A DNA stretch of 64,000 nucleotides from Pantoea sp. Mb-10 (GTDB lineage: Bacteria; Pseudomonadota; Gammaproteobacteria; Enterobacterales; Enterobacteriaceae), in the NCBI RefSeq assembly GCF_021272205.1, contig NZ_JAJSDX010000003.1:496001-560000 (forward strand), written 5' to 3'. The notes below the pieces were generated by a model that worked only from the letters and a program-made list of their open reading frames with translations, made no database searches and was not told where the DNA came from. Position numbers and translations under genes: made by a program. Of the stretch, positions 40,942 through 51,690 are shown one piece after another (positions within the stretch are counted from its first letter, which is position 1; each line of letters opens with the position of its first letter).

Positions 40942-41946
40942 TTAGCGTGCAGCGTCAGTCGGCGCTTTCATATAGCGGAAGAAATCGCTGTCCGGGCTCA
41001 GCACCATCACATCCTGGTTATCAGAGAAGCTGTTCTCATAGGCACGCAGGCTGCGGATAAACGCATAGAAGTCGGGATCCTGACTAAAGGCATCGGCAAA
41101 CAGCTTCGCGGCTTCGCCGTCACCTTCACCGCGTGAAATCAGCGCGGTACGCTGTGCTTCCGCCAGCGTGCGCGTCACTTGATAATCCGCCTGAGCGCGC
41201 AGTTTTTCTGCTTCTTCCTGCCCCTGCGAGCGCTGGCTGCGCGCTACCGCTTCACGCTCTGCGCGCATACGGTTGTAAATCGCGTCGGAGACCTCAGTCG
41301 GCAGATTGATCTGCTTGATGCGCACATCGACGACCTGAATACCCAGCGCCGCCATACTGTTAGGGTTGGGAGCAGGCTCATTGCTGTTGGTTTCGCGCTC
41401 GACACGCGCCGCCGCATTGGCAATCGCGCTGTCCGCCGCCGGCGTCTGCACTTCATCATCACTGCCGGCGCTGCCGGTGTTCAGGGCATCGCGCACGTCA
41501 GTGGTTAAGCGGCCACGAGAGTCAGTCACGATGTCTTTCACGTCCAGACGCCCCATTTCAGAACGCAGACGGTCGCTAAACTTACGTTTCAGCAGCACTT
41601 CTGCCTGCGACACATCGCCACCGCCGGTTGCCAGGTAGTAACGGCTGAAGTCGCTGATGCGCCATTTAATATAAGAGTCGACGATCAGATCTTTTTTCTC
41701 TTTGGTGACAAAGCGATCGGCCTGATTGTCCATGGTCTGGATACGCGCATCGAGCGATTTAACGGTCTCAATAAACGGGATTTTGAAATGCAGACCCGGT
41801 GCATACACCTGCGGCTTATTCTCGCTATCGCGCAGCACTTTGCCGAAACGCAGCACGATACCGCGCTGGCCTTCCTGCACAACAAACAGTGACGCGTAAA
41901 GCACCACCAATACAACAATAATTACGGCGATGATTGGCTTACGCAT
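40942..41946 (-). CDS. hflC: FtsH-protease modulator HflC
   Basis: A 334-residue SPFH/band-7 protein (E. coli 334). An N-terminal membrane anchor (IAVIIVVLVVLYASLFVV) at about 5-22 is followed by the band-7 domain and a long periplasmic coiled coil rich in R, E and A (RMRAEREAVARSQRSQGQEEAE, in part). With HflK it forms the large complex that encloses FtsH. The ATG at 41946 is three bases after the hflK stop. Confidence 0.97.
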   Translation of the reverse strand: MRKPIIAVIIVVLVVLYASLFVVQEGQRGIVLRFGKVLRDSENKPQVYAPGLHFKIPFIETVKSLDARIQTMDNQADRFVTKEKKDLIVDSYIKWRISDFSRYYLATGGGDVSQAEVLLKRKFSDRLRSEMGRLDVKDIVTDSRGRLTTDVRDALNTGSAGSDDEVQTPAADSAIANAAARVERETNSNEPAPNPNSMAALGIQVVDVRIKQINLPTEVSDAIYNRMRAEREAVARSQRSQGQEEAEKLRAQADYQVTRTLAEAQRTALISRGEGDGEAAKLFADAFSQDPDFYAFIRSLRAYENSFSDNQDVMVLSPDSDFFRYMKAPTDAAR

Positions 41947-41949
41947 CGG

Positions 41950-43188
41950 TTACTCCCTCCCTTCGCGCTGGGTATCATTACGCAGCGCGTTTGCGCGACG
42001 CTGATCCATGATGCTGTCCGGATTGTAAGATGAAGCGTCGTTGCGATCGGCACTGCTGCCTTGCGCAGACGGTGACTTCATCAGATTGACGGTATTGTGG
42101 CCGCGCGGGTTACCAGACGCTTGCCCGCCGCGCATGAGCTGATCCAGCGGCAGTACCATCAGGTTATTGCCCTTATCGTTAACCAGCACTTTGCGCGTGT
42201 GGCTCAGCACACGTTCCATGGTTTCGATATAAAGACGCTCTTTGGTGATCTGCGGTGCGGCTTTGTACTCAGGCAGCAGGCGAGCAAAACGCGCCACTTC
42301 ACCCTGCGCTTCCAGCACGGTACGCTCTTTGTAAGCGCGGGCCTCTTCCAGAATACGCTGTGCCTGACCGTTAGCACGCGGCTGCACTTCGTTCGCGTAA
42401 GCTTCTGCTTCGCGAACGTACTGCTCGCGGTTTTCCCGCGCGGCAATCGCATCGTCAAAGGCGGCTTTCACTTCTTCCGGCGGACGAGCCGCCTGGAAGT
42501 TCACGTCGAGCAGCGTAATCCCCATGTTGTAAGGGCGAATCGTTTCATCGATCTCGCGCTGGGTATCGCTACGAACCACGGTACGGCCTTCCGTCAGGAT
42601 GCGATCCATGGTTGAGCGGCCAATCACGCCACGCAGCGCGCTGTCGGTGGCCTGACGCAGGCTATCGTCCGCGCTGGTCACAGCAAACAGATAACGTTCC
42701 GGATCGGTGACGCGGTACTGTACGTTCATTTCAACGCGCACTACGTTCTCATCAGACGTCAGCATCACGCCTGATGCGGCCAGCTCACGCACCGCTTCAA
42801 CGTTAACGGCGCGCACCTGATCGATAAATGTCGGTTTCCAGTTCAGGCCCGGCTCAACCAGATGACTGAACTTACCGAAACGGGTAACCACACCGCGCTC
42901 GGCTTCTTTGATGGTGTAGAACCCGCTGGCAGCCCAGATAATGACCGCTGCAGCGGCAACAATGCCAACCAGTTTGCCGCCGCTACCGCCGCTGCGCTGG
43001 CCGTTATCGCTCTGTTTGCCACCGCCCAGTCCGCCGAGTTTTTTACTCAACTTACGGAAGATATCATCCAGATCGGGAGGCCCCTGATCGCGCCCTCCCT
43101 TATTACCCCCAGAGTTGCCGCCTTGATTATTGCTGCTTCCCCACGGGTCGCGGTCCTGTCCGTTATTTCCGGGCTGATTCCACGCCAT
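41950..43188 (-). CDS. hflK: FtsH-protease modulator HflK
   Basis: A 412-residue SPFH protein (E. coli 419). The start MAWNQPGNNGQDRDPWG at ATG 43188 is used, the conserved HflK start; a longer in-frame start at 43230 would add 14 unrelated residues. A glycine/asparagine-rich cytoplasmic tail precedes the membrane segment (LVGIVAAAAVIIWAASGFYTI, in part) near 75-95, then band-7 and a coiled coil. Partner of HflC. Confidence 0.96.
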   Translation of the reverse strand: MAWNQPGNNGQDRDPWGSSNNQGGNSGGNKGGRDQGPPDLDDIFRKLSKKLGGLGGGKQSDNGQRSGGSGGKLVGIVAAAAVIIWAASGFYTIKEAERGVVTRFGKFSHLVEPGLNWKPTFIDQVRAVNVEAVRELAASGVMLTSDENVVRVEMNVQYRVTDPERYLFAVTSADDSLRQATDSALRGVIGRSTMDRILTEGRTVVRSDTQREIDETIRPYNMGITLLDVNFQAARPPEEVKAAFDDAIAARENREQYVREAEAYANEVQPRANGQAQRILEEARAYKERTVLEAQGEVARFARLLPEYKAAPQITKERLYIETMERVLSHTRKVLVNDKGNNLMVLPLDQLMRGGQASGNPRGHNTVNLMKSPSAQGSSADRNDASSYNPDSIMDQRRANALRNDTQREGRE

Positions 43189-43410
43189 GTTTCTACTCCA
43201 TTTATTGTATTTACGTTTTTTACCCTGCATTTCTCAGATCGCCGCGTCGCTGACAGCCTTCGCACATCTCGCCGCCGTGATGGAAAGCGTGGAGAGGTGC
43301 TCCGTTGCCGCCAGAGCGAATGGCGCAATTCTGGGCGCATCCTGCACGTGAGGGCCTGCAACGTTCATTGCGGTTATCGTCAAAAATTGAGTAAAGGCGT
43401 TTGGGCAATA

Positions 43411-44691
43411 TCAAATAATATAACTGGTTAGCGCTGGTTCCTGTTTACACAAGCGACGCCAATCAACGATCGGCATACGGATGTGTAGCCCCAGAGAGCC
43501 ATCTTCTTCGTTCCACTCTTTTTCAATCGCCTGCAGCTGATAGAAGCGGCTGCGCAAGCGCCCCGCTTCCGGTGGCAGACGTAAATCATATTGTGCCACC
43601 TCGCCTGCCAAACGCTCCGAGAGAGCCTGCCAGAGCAGTGGCAGCCCCTCGCCGGTCTGCGCAGAGAGCCAAACGCGGGTCGGCAGATTCTCTTCATTGC
43701 GATCGATACGCGGGACAAAACCGTCCAGCATATCAATCTTATTCATCACCAACAGTGCAGGAATTTCATCAGCCTCAATCTCCGCCAGCACTTCATTCAC
43801 GGCGTCGATATTTTCATTAACGCGCAGGTCAGCAGCGTCAATCACGTGGATTAGCAAAGTTGCCTGACGCGTTTCTTGCAAGGTGGCTTTAAACGCGGCC
43901 ACAAGATCGTGCGGCAGATGGCGAATAAAGCCCACGGTATCCGCTAAAACCACTTCACCCACATCAACAACGTTGAGGCGGCGCAGCGTAGGATCCAGCG
44001 TGGCGAACAGCTGATCCGCTGCGTAAACGTCAGCAGAAGTCATGCTGTTAAATAAGGTGGATTTTCCGGCATTGGTGTAGCCCACCAGCGAGACCGTCGG
44101 CACATCAGCCTTGGCACGCGCCTGGCGTCCCTGCTCGCGCTGTTTTTCAACGCGCTCAAGACGAGAAAGAATCTGGCTAATGCGACCACGCAGTAAACGA
44201 CGGTCCGTCTCAAGCTGGGTTTCACCTGGACCGCGCAGGCCGATGCCGCCTTTTTGACGTTCAAGGTGGGTCCAGCCGCGTACCAGCCGCGTGGCGAGAT
44301 GCCGCAACTGTGCCAACTCAACCTGCAATTTACCCTCGTGGGTACGGGCACGCTGAGCGAAAATATCGAGAATTAAGCCGGTGCGGTCAATAACGCGACA
44401 CTCGCACAGCCGCTCAAGATTACGCTCCTGAGCAGGGGATAAGGCATGATCGAATAACACGACCGATGCTCCACTTGCTTTCACCGCATCGGCAATTTCA
44501 ACTGCCTTTCCTTCACCGACAAAATATTTGGGATGAGGCGCTTTACGACTGCCGGTAATGACCTGCAGTGCATCGACACCCGCAGAAGAGACAAGAGTTT
44601 CAAACTCTTGCAAATCTTCCAGCTCTTTGTCTTGGGAGAACCAGATGTGTACCAGTACGGCCTGCTCACCGGCATCATAACGGTCAAACAA
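43411..44691 (-). CDS. hflX: ribosome-splitting GTPase HflX
   Basis: A 426-residue GTPase, the same length as E. coli HflX. An N-terminal HflX domain (GDR-like [16 protein letters not shown] start; [16 protein letters not shown]) precedes the G domain with [11 protein letters not shown] (G1, near 204), DTVGF (G3, near 252) and NKID (G4, near 318). HflX rescues stalled ribosomes in heat stress. It follows hfq after a partial-terminator hairpin. Confidence 0.97.
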   Translation of the reverse strand: MFDRYDAGEQAVLVHIWFSQDKELEDLQEFETLVSSAGVDALQVITGSRKAPHPKYFVGEGKAVEIADAVKASGASVVLFDHALSPAQERNLERLCECRVIDRTGLILDIFAQRARTHEGKLQVELAQLRHLATRLVRGWTHLERQKGGIGLRGPGETQLETDRRLLRGRISQILSRLERVEKQREQGRQARAKADVPTVSLVGYTNAGKSTLFNSMTSADVYAADQLFATLDPTLRRLNVVDVGEVVLADTVGFIRHLPHDLVAAFKATLQETRQATLLIHVIDAADLRVNENIDAVNEVLAEIEADEIPALLVMNKIDMLDGFVPRIDRNEENLPTRVWLSAQTGEGLPLLWQALSERLAGEVAQYDLRLPPEAGRLRSRFYQLQAIEKEWNEEDGSLGLHIRMPIVDWRRLCKQEPALTSYII

Positions 44692-44705
44692 GCTATAACC
44701 TCGCT

Positions 44706-44752
44706 AAAATAAAATAACCAGGACGGGTAAACGCCGTCGCTCCCAGTCCTGG
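44706..44752 (-). terminator. hairpin with T-rich tail between hfq and hflX
   Basis: Minus strand CCAGGAC (44752-44746), a 21-base loop and GTCCTGG (44724-44718) followed by TTATTTTATTTT. The long loop suggests a partial terminator that sets the hfq to hflX ratio. Confidence 0.6.
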
Positions 44753-44770
44753 CTTTACGGCTCTGCAAAA

Positions 44771-45097
<327 letters not shown>

Positions 45098-45186
45098 TTA
45101 TATGCTTGTTGTTTACTACTTAAGAACCGTGGTTCAGAAAAACTGCGTAAAAAATTTGCGCACGATAACGGATCGATTGTACACAA

Positions 45187-46137
45187 TCATTCCGGCTTAG
45201 CACTAACTACCTGCAGGACCTTAGCACGCGCTAAGGCTGGCTCATCACTGTCTAACCAGTGAACGTTGGGCCAACCGCGTAACCAAGTGATCTGGCGTTT
45301 AGCAAGCTGCCGGGTGGCGCAAATTCCCCGATAAACCATATCGTCGTAGTCGATCTCGCCCGATAAATAAGACCACATCTGGCGATAACCCACACAACGA
45401 ATGGAAGGCATATCCGTATGCAAATCACCTCGTGCAAACAATTCACGAACTTCCGCTTCAAATCCTGACGCAAGCATCTGGTTATAACGCAACGCAATGC
45501 GTTGATGTAACAGTTCACGGCTCGCCGGAGCGATAGCAAACTGGTACACGTCGTAGGGTAACGCCTCACCGGAGATTTTTGTCAGTTCCGTTAAAGTTTT
45601 ACCCGAAATAAAAAAAACTTCCAGTGCTCGCGAAAGTCTCTGCGGATCATTCGGATGAATACGACTGCCGGCGACCGGATCGATTTCACACAGCTGGCGG
45701 TGCAAGGCTTCCCACCCTTTTTCAGCCGCCATTTGCTCTATTTGCTGGCGCACCGCAGGATCGGCCGAGGGCAACGGCGATAATCCTTCCAGTAACGCTT
45801 TAAAGTAGAGCATGGTTCCACCAACAAGCAGCGGAATCTTTCCTTTACGGGAAATATCCTCCATCTCTGCCAGCGCATCGCGACGAAACTCTGCGGCGGA
45901 GTACGTTTCCGCCGGATCGCGAATGTCCAACAAGCGATGTGGAGCCTGCGCCAACTCTTCGTTCGACGGTTTCGCCGTGCCTATATCCATCCCGCGATAG
46001 ATTAAGGCAGAGTCAACGCTGATAAGTTCAACCGGAAGATGCTGGCGCAGCGAAATCGCTAATGCCGTCTTCCCCGAGGCCGTTGGCCCCATCAAAAAAA
46101 TAGCCTTTGGCCGGCCAGCCTGGTTTTGTTCACTCAT
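45187..46137 (-). CDS. miaA: tRNA dimethylallyltransferase MiaA
   Basis: A 316-residue enzyme, the same length as E. coli MiaA. It adds a dimethylallyl group to A37 of tRNAs reading U-starting codons. The P-loop is [14 protein letters not shown] at about 14-27; [17 protein letters not shown] near 42 is the family signature. Its ATG overlaps the mutL end by eight bases. Confidence 0.98.
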   Translation of the reverse strand: MSEQNQAGRPKAIFLMGPTASGKTALAISLRQHLPVELISVDSALIYRGMDIGTAKPSNEELAQAPHRLLDIRDPAETYSAAEFRRDALAEMEDISRKGKIPLLVGGTMLYFKALLEGLSPLPSADPAVRQQIEQMAAEKGWEALHRQLCEIDPVAGSRIHPNDPQRLSRALEVFFISGKTLTELTKISGEALPYDVYQFAIAPASRELLHQRIALRYNQMLASGFEAEVRELFARGDLHTDMPSIRCVGYRQMWSYLSGEIDYDDMVYRGICATRQLAKRQITWLRGWPNVHWLDSDEPALARAKVLQVVSAKPE

Positions 46138-47995
46138 GCTTCAACGCGTTTATCGCGCTCTCAATCTCGATGGTCTGCAACAGACCTGAAGGCGGCGACG
46201 TTAACAGCTGTGGACAGAGCCGTTCCAGCTCAGCCAATAGCGCAATCGCCTGCGAGTGATTCCAGTGCGACGTTTCTGCGGTATCCTGGCGCGCCAGCCA
46301 TTGCGCGAGCGAAGATGCAGAAACCTCTTGCTGCCGGGCGAGATAGCCTAACAGTTCAGGAATCAAGATTTGTAAATTTTGTGTTCGCAACGGTAAAGGC
46401 ACCGCGCGCAGCGTGACGTGATGACCTTCCCTTTTTAAATCAATGCCCATCTGCGTTAACAGCGAGGCTTGCGCGTCGATAACCGCCAGCTCATCAGCTG
46501 CGATTTTCAGCCTGACGGGAATCAACAGCGGCTGAGGTTTAAGCCCCTCTTCGCCCGGCATAAGCTGTGCCTGTTTGAGCCAGCGCGAGGCCACCGCAAG
46601 CGACAACAGCTGAATGTGATTTCCGCGCTCAAGCAGCGCATAGCGCTCTTGCAACACGCTCAATACGCGCCCAAAGCTCTGCGCGTGGGCGGCCAGTGGC
46701 ACCTCAGGCTGTCGCGCAGGTGTCACCGCGCGCGATGCAGCGGGTGCCACTGCGGGCGCGGGCGCAGGGGTTTTCATCAGCTGCTGATAGACTGCACCTT
46801 CACGCGCGCGATAGCCCGGCTCTTTGTTTTGCCATCCTGTCCCGGATCCCGCTGCTTCCGCGCGCTCACCGCGCGGCGCCGGAGCAGAAGCAGGACGAGA
46901 AGGTTGGGCAAAATGATTCGCCCCCGCCGCCTGGCGATTTTCCGGCTGCCATGGCGCTGCCGGCTCTTCAGCCTGTTCGAGTGGCAGCGGCGCGGCGCGC
47001 GTGGATTGCAGCGCGCTCATTACGCCCTGCCAAATAAAATCATGTACCAGCCGCGACTGATGGAAACGCACTTCATGCTTGGCTGGATGGACATTCACAT
47101 CCACCTGATGGGGATCGATCTCGAGATACAGCACATAAGCAGGCTGCTGGTCGTCACCTAACTGGGTTTGATACGCCTGACGAATGGCATGGTTGATCAG
47201 CTTATCCCGCATCATACGGCCATTGACGTAGCAGTATTGCAAATCGCTTACCTGACGCGAGCCAGCAGGATCTGCCACCCAGCCGCGCAGCGCAAGATCG
47301 TCATGCTGCCAGTCAATACGCAGCGCATGCTGCATAAATGGGGTGCCGCAAATGGCACCGAGACGCCGTTCACGCTGCGCCTCCTGGCTGACCCCGCGAT
47401 ATTGCCGCACCAGCTTACCGTTGTGGGTAAGCGAAATCGCCACGTCAAAGCGCGCCAGCGCAATGCGGCGAATCACTTCATCGATGTGGGTAAACTCGGT
47501 TTTTTCAGTGCGCATAAATTTGCGGCGTGCCGGCGTGTTGTAAAACAGGTCCAGCACTTCCAGCGATGTGCCGACCGGGTGCGCCGCAGGCTTGACTGTC
47601 ACATGCATTTCACGCCCTTCCGCGTAGGCTTGCCACGCTTCGCTTTGGTCAGCGGTACGTGAGGTCAGCGTCAAGCGCGACACCGAGCTAATACTGGCCA
47701 GCGCTTCACCGCGAAATCCCAGGCTCACGATCGCTTCCAGGTCGTCGAGGGAGGAAATTTTACTGGTCGCATGCCGCGCCAGCGCCATCGCCAGCTCTGC
47801 TTTGGCAATGCCACACCCGTTGTCGCGGATGCGAATCAGTTTGGCACCGCCTTTTTCGATATCGACGTCAATGCGCGTCGCGCCAGCATCCAGGCTGTTT
47901 TCCACCAGCTCTTTGACCACCGAAGCCGGACGCTCCACCACTTCACCTGCGGCAATCTGGTTCGCTAACTGAGGCGGTAAAATCTGAATTGGCAT
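46130..47995 (-). CDS. mutL: DNA mismatch-repair protein MutL
   Basis: A 621-residue protein (E. coli 615). The GHKL ATPase motifs are [14 protein letters not shown] near 32, RDNGCGI near 57 and [11 protein letters not shown] near 93. A variable proline/alanine-rich linker at about 335-430 precedes the C-terminal dimerisation domain. It couples MutS to MutH and UvrD. Within the amiB-mutL-miaA-hfq series. Confidence 0.98.
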   Translation of the reverse strand: MPIQILPPQLANQIAAGEVVERPASVVKELVENSLDAGATRIDVDIEKGGAKLIRIRDNGCGIAKAELAMALARHATSKISSLDDLEAIVSLGFRGEALASISSVSRLTLTSRTADQSEAWQAYAEGREMHVTVKPAAHPVGTSLEVLDLFYNTPARRKFMRTEKTEFTHIDEVIRRIALARFDVAISLTHNGKLVRQYRGVSQEAQRERRLGAICGTPFMQHALRIDWQHDDLALRGWVADPAGSRQVSDLQYCYVNGRMMRDKLINHAIRQAYQTQLGDDQQPAYVLYLEIDPHQVDVNVHPAKHEVRFHQSRLVHDFIWQGVMSALQSTRAAPLPLEQAEEPAAPWQPENRQAAGANHFAQPSRPASAPAPRGERAEAAGSGTGWQNKEPGYRAREGAVYQQLMKTPAPAPAVAPAASRAVTPARQPEVPLAAHAQSFGRVLSVLQERYALLERGNHIQLLSLAVASRWLKQAQLMPGEEGLKPQPLLIPVRLKIAADELAVIDAQASLLTQMGIDLKREGHHVTLRAVPLPLRTQNLQILIPELLGYLARQQEVSASSLAQWLARQDTAETSHWNHSQAIALLAELERLCPQLLTSPPSGLLQTIEIESAINALKHE

Positions 47996-48037
47996 GCGGG
48001 ATATCCTTGTTGCGGGCTGGCCCTAACGGGCCAGCGA

Positions 48038-49696
48038 TCAGGATTGCGGAATCTTTAAGTTTTGCCCCAGCATCACATTGCTCGACTTCATATTGTTCGC
48101 CTGCATGATGGCTTTGGGGCTGACGCCATAATGGGCGGCAATGCCGGTCAGCGAATCGCCGCGCACCACTTTATGACGCACCGGCCGACTCGCGGCGCGA
48201 CTGTTGCTCACCGCCGAATTGGCCGGCACTTTCAGGCGCTGTCCAACCCAGACAACATCGCGCTTAAGACTATTTAGCTCGCGTAACGTCGCCATGCTAA
48301 CGCCATAGCGTGCCGCAATGCCCGACAGGGTTTCACCGCGCGTTACCGTATGGCGCTGCGTAGCACCCGTATATTGCACGGTGCCGCTCGCCGGGTTGCT
48401 GGCGACGCTAACCGCTGGTGCGCTGTCCAGCGGCCGGTTTTCCTCCTTTGGGACGGATTGCAGCGGATGCGCGAGGAAATAACTGCGTAAGCCTTTATAA
48501 ATCGACTCCGCAATCTTTTCCTGATACGCGCTGCTGCCCAGCAGCCGCTCCTCCGCCGCGTTACTGATAAAGCCGGTCTCAACCAGTAATGACGGGATAT
48601 CGGGTGAACGCAACACGCCTAAACTGGCGTGCTCAGGTAAACGCTTGTGCAAGCGCGTGACGCCTCGCAGCTGCTGCAACACTTTTACCGCCACGTCATA
48701 GCCTACGCGCTGCGAGTGACCAAACTGCAAGTCCAGCACCGCCTGACTTAAATAGGGATCAGCCTGACTGTTCGCCAGCAAATCGCCCGCGCCGCCCAGC
48801 AGTTCAGACTGCTTCTCTTTTTGCTCCAGCCAGTTCGCCATTTCGTTATTGGCGCGGCGATTGGAGAGCACCCACACCGACGCACCGGTGGCAGAGTGGT
48901 TAGGTGCCGCATCGGCGTGAATGGAGACCAGCAGGTTGGCGTTCTCTTTGCGCGCCACATCCGAGCGCCCCATCACCGAGATAAAGTAGTCGCCGTTGCG
49001 GGTGAGCACCGGTTTAAACATCGGATCGCGATCCATCAGCGCCTTGAGTTTGCGCGCAATCGCAATAGTGACGTTTTTTTCGTGCAGACCATGCTGGCCT
49101 GACGCACCCGGATCCTGCCCGCCATGTCCGGCGTCTATCGCCACAATCACCGTGTCGTTGCGCATCACGGCGCTGCCCGGCCGCACCCTACCGGTACCGC
49201 TGGTCACGGCCGTTACCGGATTGGCGTTAAACGGATTGCCCTGCGAGGATGCCTCGGGGGATTGCCGTGCGGCCGTCACTGGCGCGGGCGTACTGCGCGG
49301 CGCAGGCTGCGTGCCGCGCAGCGTGAACACCACGCGGTACTGATTACCGTCACGCTGCGTGGTGGCGCGCGTTTTGGTGGGCTGCGTCAGCTCAAACACC
49401 AGGCGAATACTCTGGTTATCTTTAGGCTGGCTGCTGCGAATGCGTTGCACAATATTCTGCCCGCTAAAATTGAGCGGTAACCCTTGTATCGCACCGCTTT
49501 GGCGAATATCCAACACCACGCGATTAGGGTTGTGCAGCGAGAAAAAACCATATACCGGCTGACCGTTGAAGCGCAGGGTCACTGTCGCCTGGCTATCGCC
49601 GTTATCCACTTTGATGTCAGAAAGCGTGGCGGAGAACGCCGACGCTGAGAACAGGCAAAGCGCTGCCAGTAGGATCTTTTTTACACCTGACATCAT
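48038..49696 (-). CDS. amiB: N-acetylmuramoyl-L-alanine amidase AmiB with two LysM domains
   Basis: A 552-residue periplasmic amidase, longer than the E. coli AmiB of 445. The signal peptide ends SASAFS at about 22. The AMIN septum-targeting domain runs to about 125, then a linker, then the amidase_3 zinc domain with [13 protein letters not shown] near 190 and [12 protein letters not shown] near 370. Two C-terminal LysM repeats follow ([17 protein letters not shown] and [17 protein letters not shown]). It cleaves peptidoglycan at division, activated by EnvC. Its ATG overlaps the tsaE stop. Confidence 0.96.
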   Translation of the reverse strand: MMSGVKKILLAALCLFSASAFSATLSDIKVDNGDSQATVTLRFNGQPVYGFFSLHNPNRVVLDIRQSGAIQGLPLNFSGQNIVQRIRSSQPKDNQSIRLVFELTQPTKTRATTQRDGNQYRVVFTLRGTQPAPRSTPAPVTAARQSPEASSQGNPFNANPVTAVTSGTGRVRPGSAVMRNDTVIVAIDAGHGGQDPGASGQHGLHEKNVTIAIARKLKALMDRDPMFKPVLTRNGDYFISVMGRSDVARKENANLLVSIHADAAPNHSATGASVWVLSNRRANNEMANWLEQKEKQSELLGGAGDLLANSQADPYLSQAVLDLQFGHSQRVGYDVAVKVLQQLRGVTRLHKRLPEHASLGVLRSPDIPSLLVETGFISNAAEERLLGSSAYQEKIAESIYKGLRSYFLAHPLQSVPKEENRPLDSAPAVSVASNPASGTVQYTGATQRHTVTRGETLSGIAARYGVSMATLRELNSLKRDVVWVGQRLKVPANSAVSNSRAASRPVRHKVVRGDSLTGIAAHYGVSPKAIMQANNMKSSNVMLGQNLKIPQS

Positions 49697-50169
49697 GCGG
49701 GATGCCCGCCTTGCACGAACTGCAGCAGCAGCGCTTCGCCCTGCGGCGAAACGGCATCAATTTCCGCTTCGCGCGCCGCGTCAACGTAGCGTAATGTCAG
49801 CGCCAAATCCGGTTCCGGCAGCACGCCTGCGCCCTGCTGCGGCCATTCCACCAGGCAGATCGCCTCTCCGCTGAAGTAGTCACGGATTCCCATAAACTCC
49901 AGCTCTTCCGGATCGGCCAGACGATACAGATCAAAGTGATAAAGATGGCGCGTAGCCAGCTCATACGGCTCGACTAACGTGTAGGTTGGGCTTTTGACAT
50001 TGCCCTGATGCCCCAACGCCTGCAAGAAGCCTCGGCTAAAGGTCGTTTTACCGGCACCGAGATCGCCGTACAGATAGATCACCACCGCGCTGCTGCACAC
50101 GCGGGCCAATCGCGCCCCCAAATCGAGGGTTGCTGCCTCATTGGGCAAAGAAATAACACAGGTCTTCAT
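49693..50169 (-). CDS. tsaE: tRNA threonylcarbamoyladenosine biosynthesis ATPase TsaE
   Basis: A 158-residue ATPase (E. coli 153). The P-loop is [14 protein letters not shown] near 38-51 and the Walker-B-like [15 protein letters not shown] near 85. With TsaB and TsaD it makes t6A37 in tRNA. It starts three bases after the nnr stop and its TGA overlaps the amiB ATG. Confidence 0.97.
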   Translation of the reverse strand: MKTCVISLPNEAATLDLGARLARVCSSAVVIYLYGDLGAGKTTFSRGFLQALGHQGNVKSPTYTLVEPYELATRHLYHFDLYRLADPEELEFMGIRDYFSGEAICLVEWPQQGAGVLPEPDLALTLRYVDAAREAEIDAVSPQGEALLLQFVQGGHPA

Positions 50170-50172
50170 GCT

Positions 50173-51690
50173 TTATCGTTGGATCATCTCTGGATTAACA
50201 AATTGCCATAGCCGGTCAAACAGGTCGGTGGCTAACATCCCTCGCGTGCCACGCTCACGCGCCACGGCGTCTGCTGCGGCGCCGTGCGCCACGCAGCCCG
50301 CGCAGGCTGCCTCAAACAGGCTGATTTTTTGCCCGGCCAGGGCCGCAATAATACCGCTTAGCACATCACCCATGCCGCCAGACGCCATACCAGCGTTACC
50401 CACATCAGCAATCGCAATGGCGCCGGTTTCGTCCGCAATAACGGTGCCGGCGCCTTTCAGGACAACCACGCCGCCGTAGCGTTTTACCAGGCTTTGTGCA
50501 GCCTGTAAGCGGTCACGCTCAATCTCACTGGTTTTCACGCCAAGCAGGCGCGCCGCTTCGCCAGGATGCGGCGTAATAATGCGATTCTGACGGTTATCTG
50601 CAGTGATTGCCAGCAGGTTAAGCGCATCCGCATCCCAAAGCATCGGCTTTTCACTGGTCACCACTAACCTTAATGCTTGCTGTGCCCACTCGCGTTGGCC
50701 GAGCCCAGGACCGATAGCAATCATGTCTGCCCACGCCAGCGCCTGCGTCAGGCTTTTCTCATTCAGCGCGTCTACCATCAGCTCGGGCCGCGCGGTCAGA
50801 ATCGGTCCAATATTATCTTCATGCGTCAGCACGCGAACAAGCCCAGCGCCGGCGCGCAGCGCGGCTTCACCCGTCATGCGAATGGCACCTGCGGTGCCGC
50901 TGTCTCCGCCAATGACCAATAGCCTACCCTGATCGCCTTTATGTGAGGTCGCTTTACGTGGCTTCAACCACGCGGCGAGATCGGCGGCGTCATAGCGAGC
51001 CACCGGCGCGGTGACGCCCGCGAGAAACGGCGCGAGGCCCAGCGCCGCACAGTGCAGTTCCCCCACATAATCGCGCGCCTTCCCGGTGAGCTGCCCCGGC
51101 TTGAGCGCAATCATACTCAGCGTGCTGTCGGCGAGGACGGCTTCACCGGGTGCCGCGCCCGTCGTAGCCAGCAGTCCAGAGGGGATATCAATCGCCAACA
51201 CCGGTGCGACATGGGTATTCATCTGCATGATAAGGCGATCGTACGGCGGCGCGGGCGCGCGGTTGAGGCCAATCCCCAGTAGCGCGTCGACGATAAGATC
51301 AACCGCCTCCGGCCAAGCCGCGTCGGCGGCGTGCACAATCCCACCCGCAGCCAACCAGCTATCGCGCGCCTGCTGCGCCTCGTTCGGCAATGGCTTAGTG
51401 CTTTCACACGCCAGCAGCGTCACGGTCATCCCGGCCGCCTGCGCCAGCCGTGCCACAACATAGCCATCACCGCCGTTGTTGCCGTGCCCACACAGCACCA
51501 GCCAGTGACGCGCCTGCGGCCAGCGCGACCGCGCCAGTTCATAGCTTGCCTGCCCGGCACGCTGCATCAGTTCGAACAGCGTGCAGCCCACCGTGTCAGC
51601 GGCGTCGCGCTCAAGCTGCGCCATCGCCTGCGCAGGCCAGACAGAGTGTGGTAAACTGCGCGTGTTTGCTTCATTCATTTGGTTTCCCAT
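50173..51690 (-). CDS. nnr: bifunctional NAD(P)H-hydrate epimerase / ADP-dependent dehydratase
   Basis: A 505-residue fusion (E. coli 515). The N-terminal YjeF epimerase has LVLCGHGNNGGDGYVVAR near 65; the C-terminal ribokinase-like dehydratase (CARKD) has the ADP motif GNAGMASGGMGDVLSG near 425. It repairs hydrated NAD(P)H. The start at ATG 51690 gives the same N-terminal length as E. coli (to PHSVW); ATG 51678 is possible. Its start codon overlaps the queG start on the other strand. Confidence 0.96.
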   Translation of the reverse strand: MGNQMNEANTRSLPHSVWPAQAMAQLERDAADTVGCTLFELMQRAGQASYELARSRWPQARHWLVLCGHGNNGGDGYVVARLAQAAGMTVTLLACESTKPLPNEAQQARDSWLAAGGIVHAADAAWPEAVDLIVDALLGIGLNRAPAPPYDRLIMQMNTHVAPVLAIDIPSGLLATTGAAPGEAVLADSTLSMIALKPGQLTGKARDYVGELHCAALGLAPFLAGVTAPVARYDAADLAAWLKPRKATSHKGDQGRLLVIGGDSGTAGAIRMTGEAALRAGAGLVRVLTHEDNIGPILTARPELMVDALNEKSLTQALAWADMIAIGPGLGQREWAQQALRLVVTSEKPMLWDADALNLLAITADNRQNRIITPHPGEAARLLGVKTSEIERDRLQAAQSLVKRYGGVVVLKGAGTVIADETGAIAIADVGNAGMASGGMGDVLSGIIAALAGQKISLFEAACAGCVAHGAAADAVARERGTRGMLATDLFDRLWQFVNPEMIQR

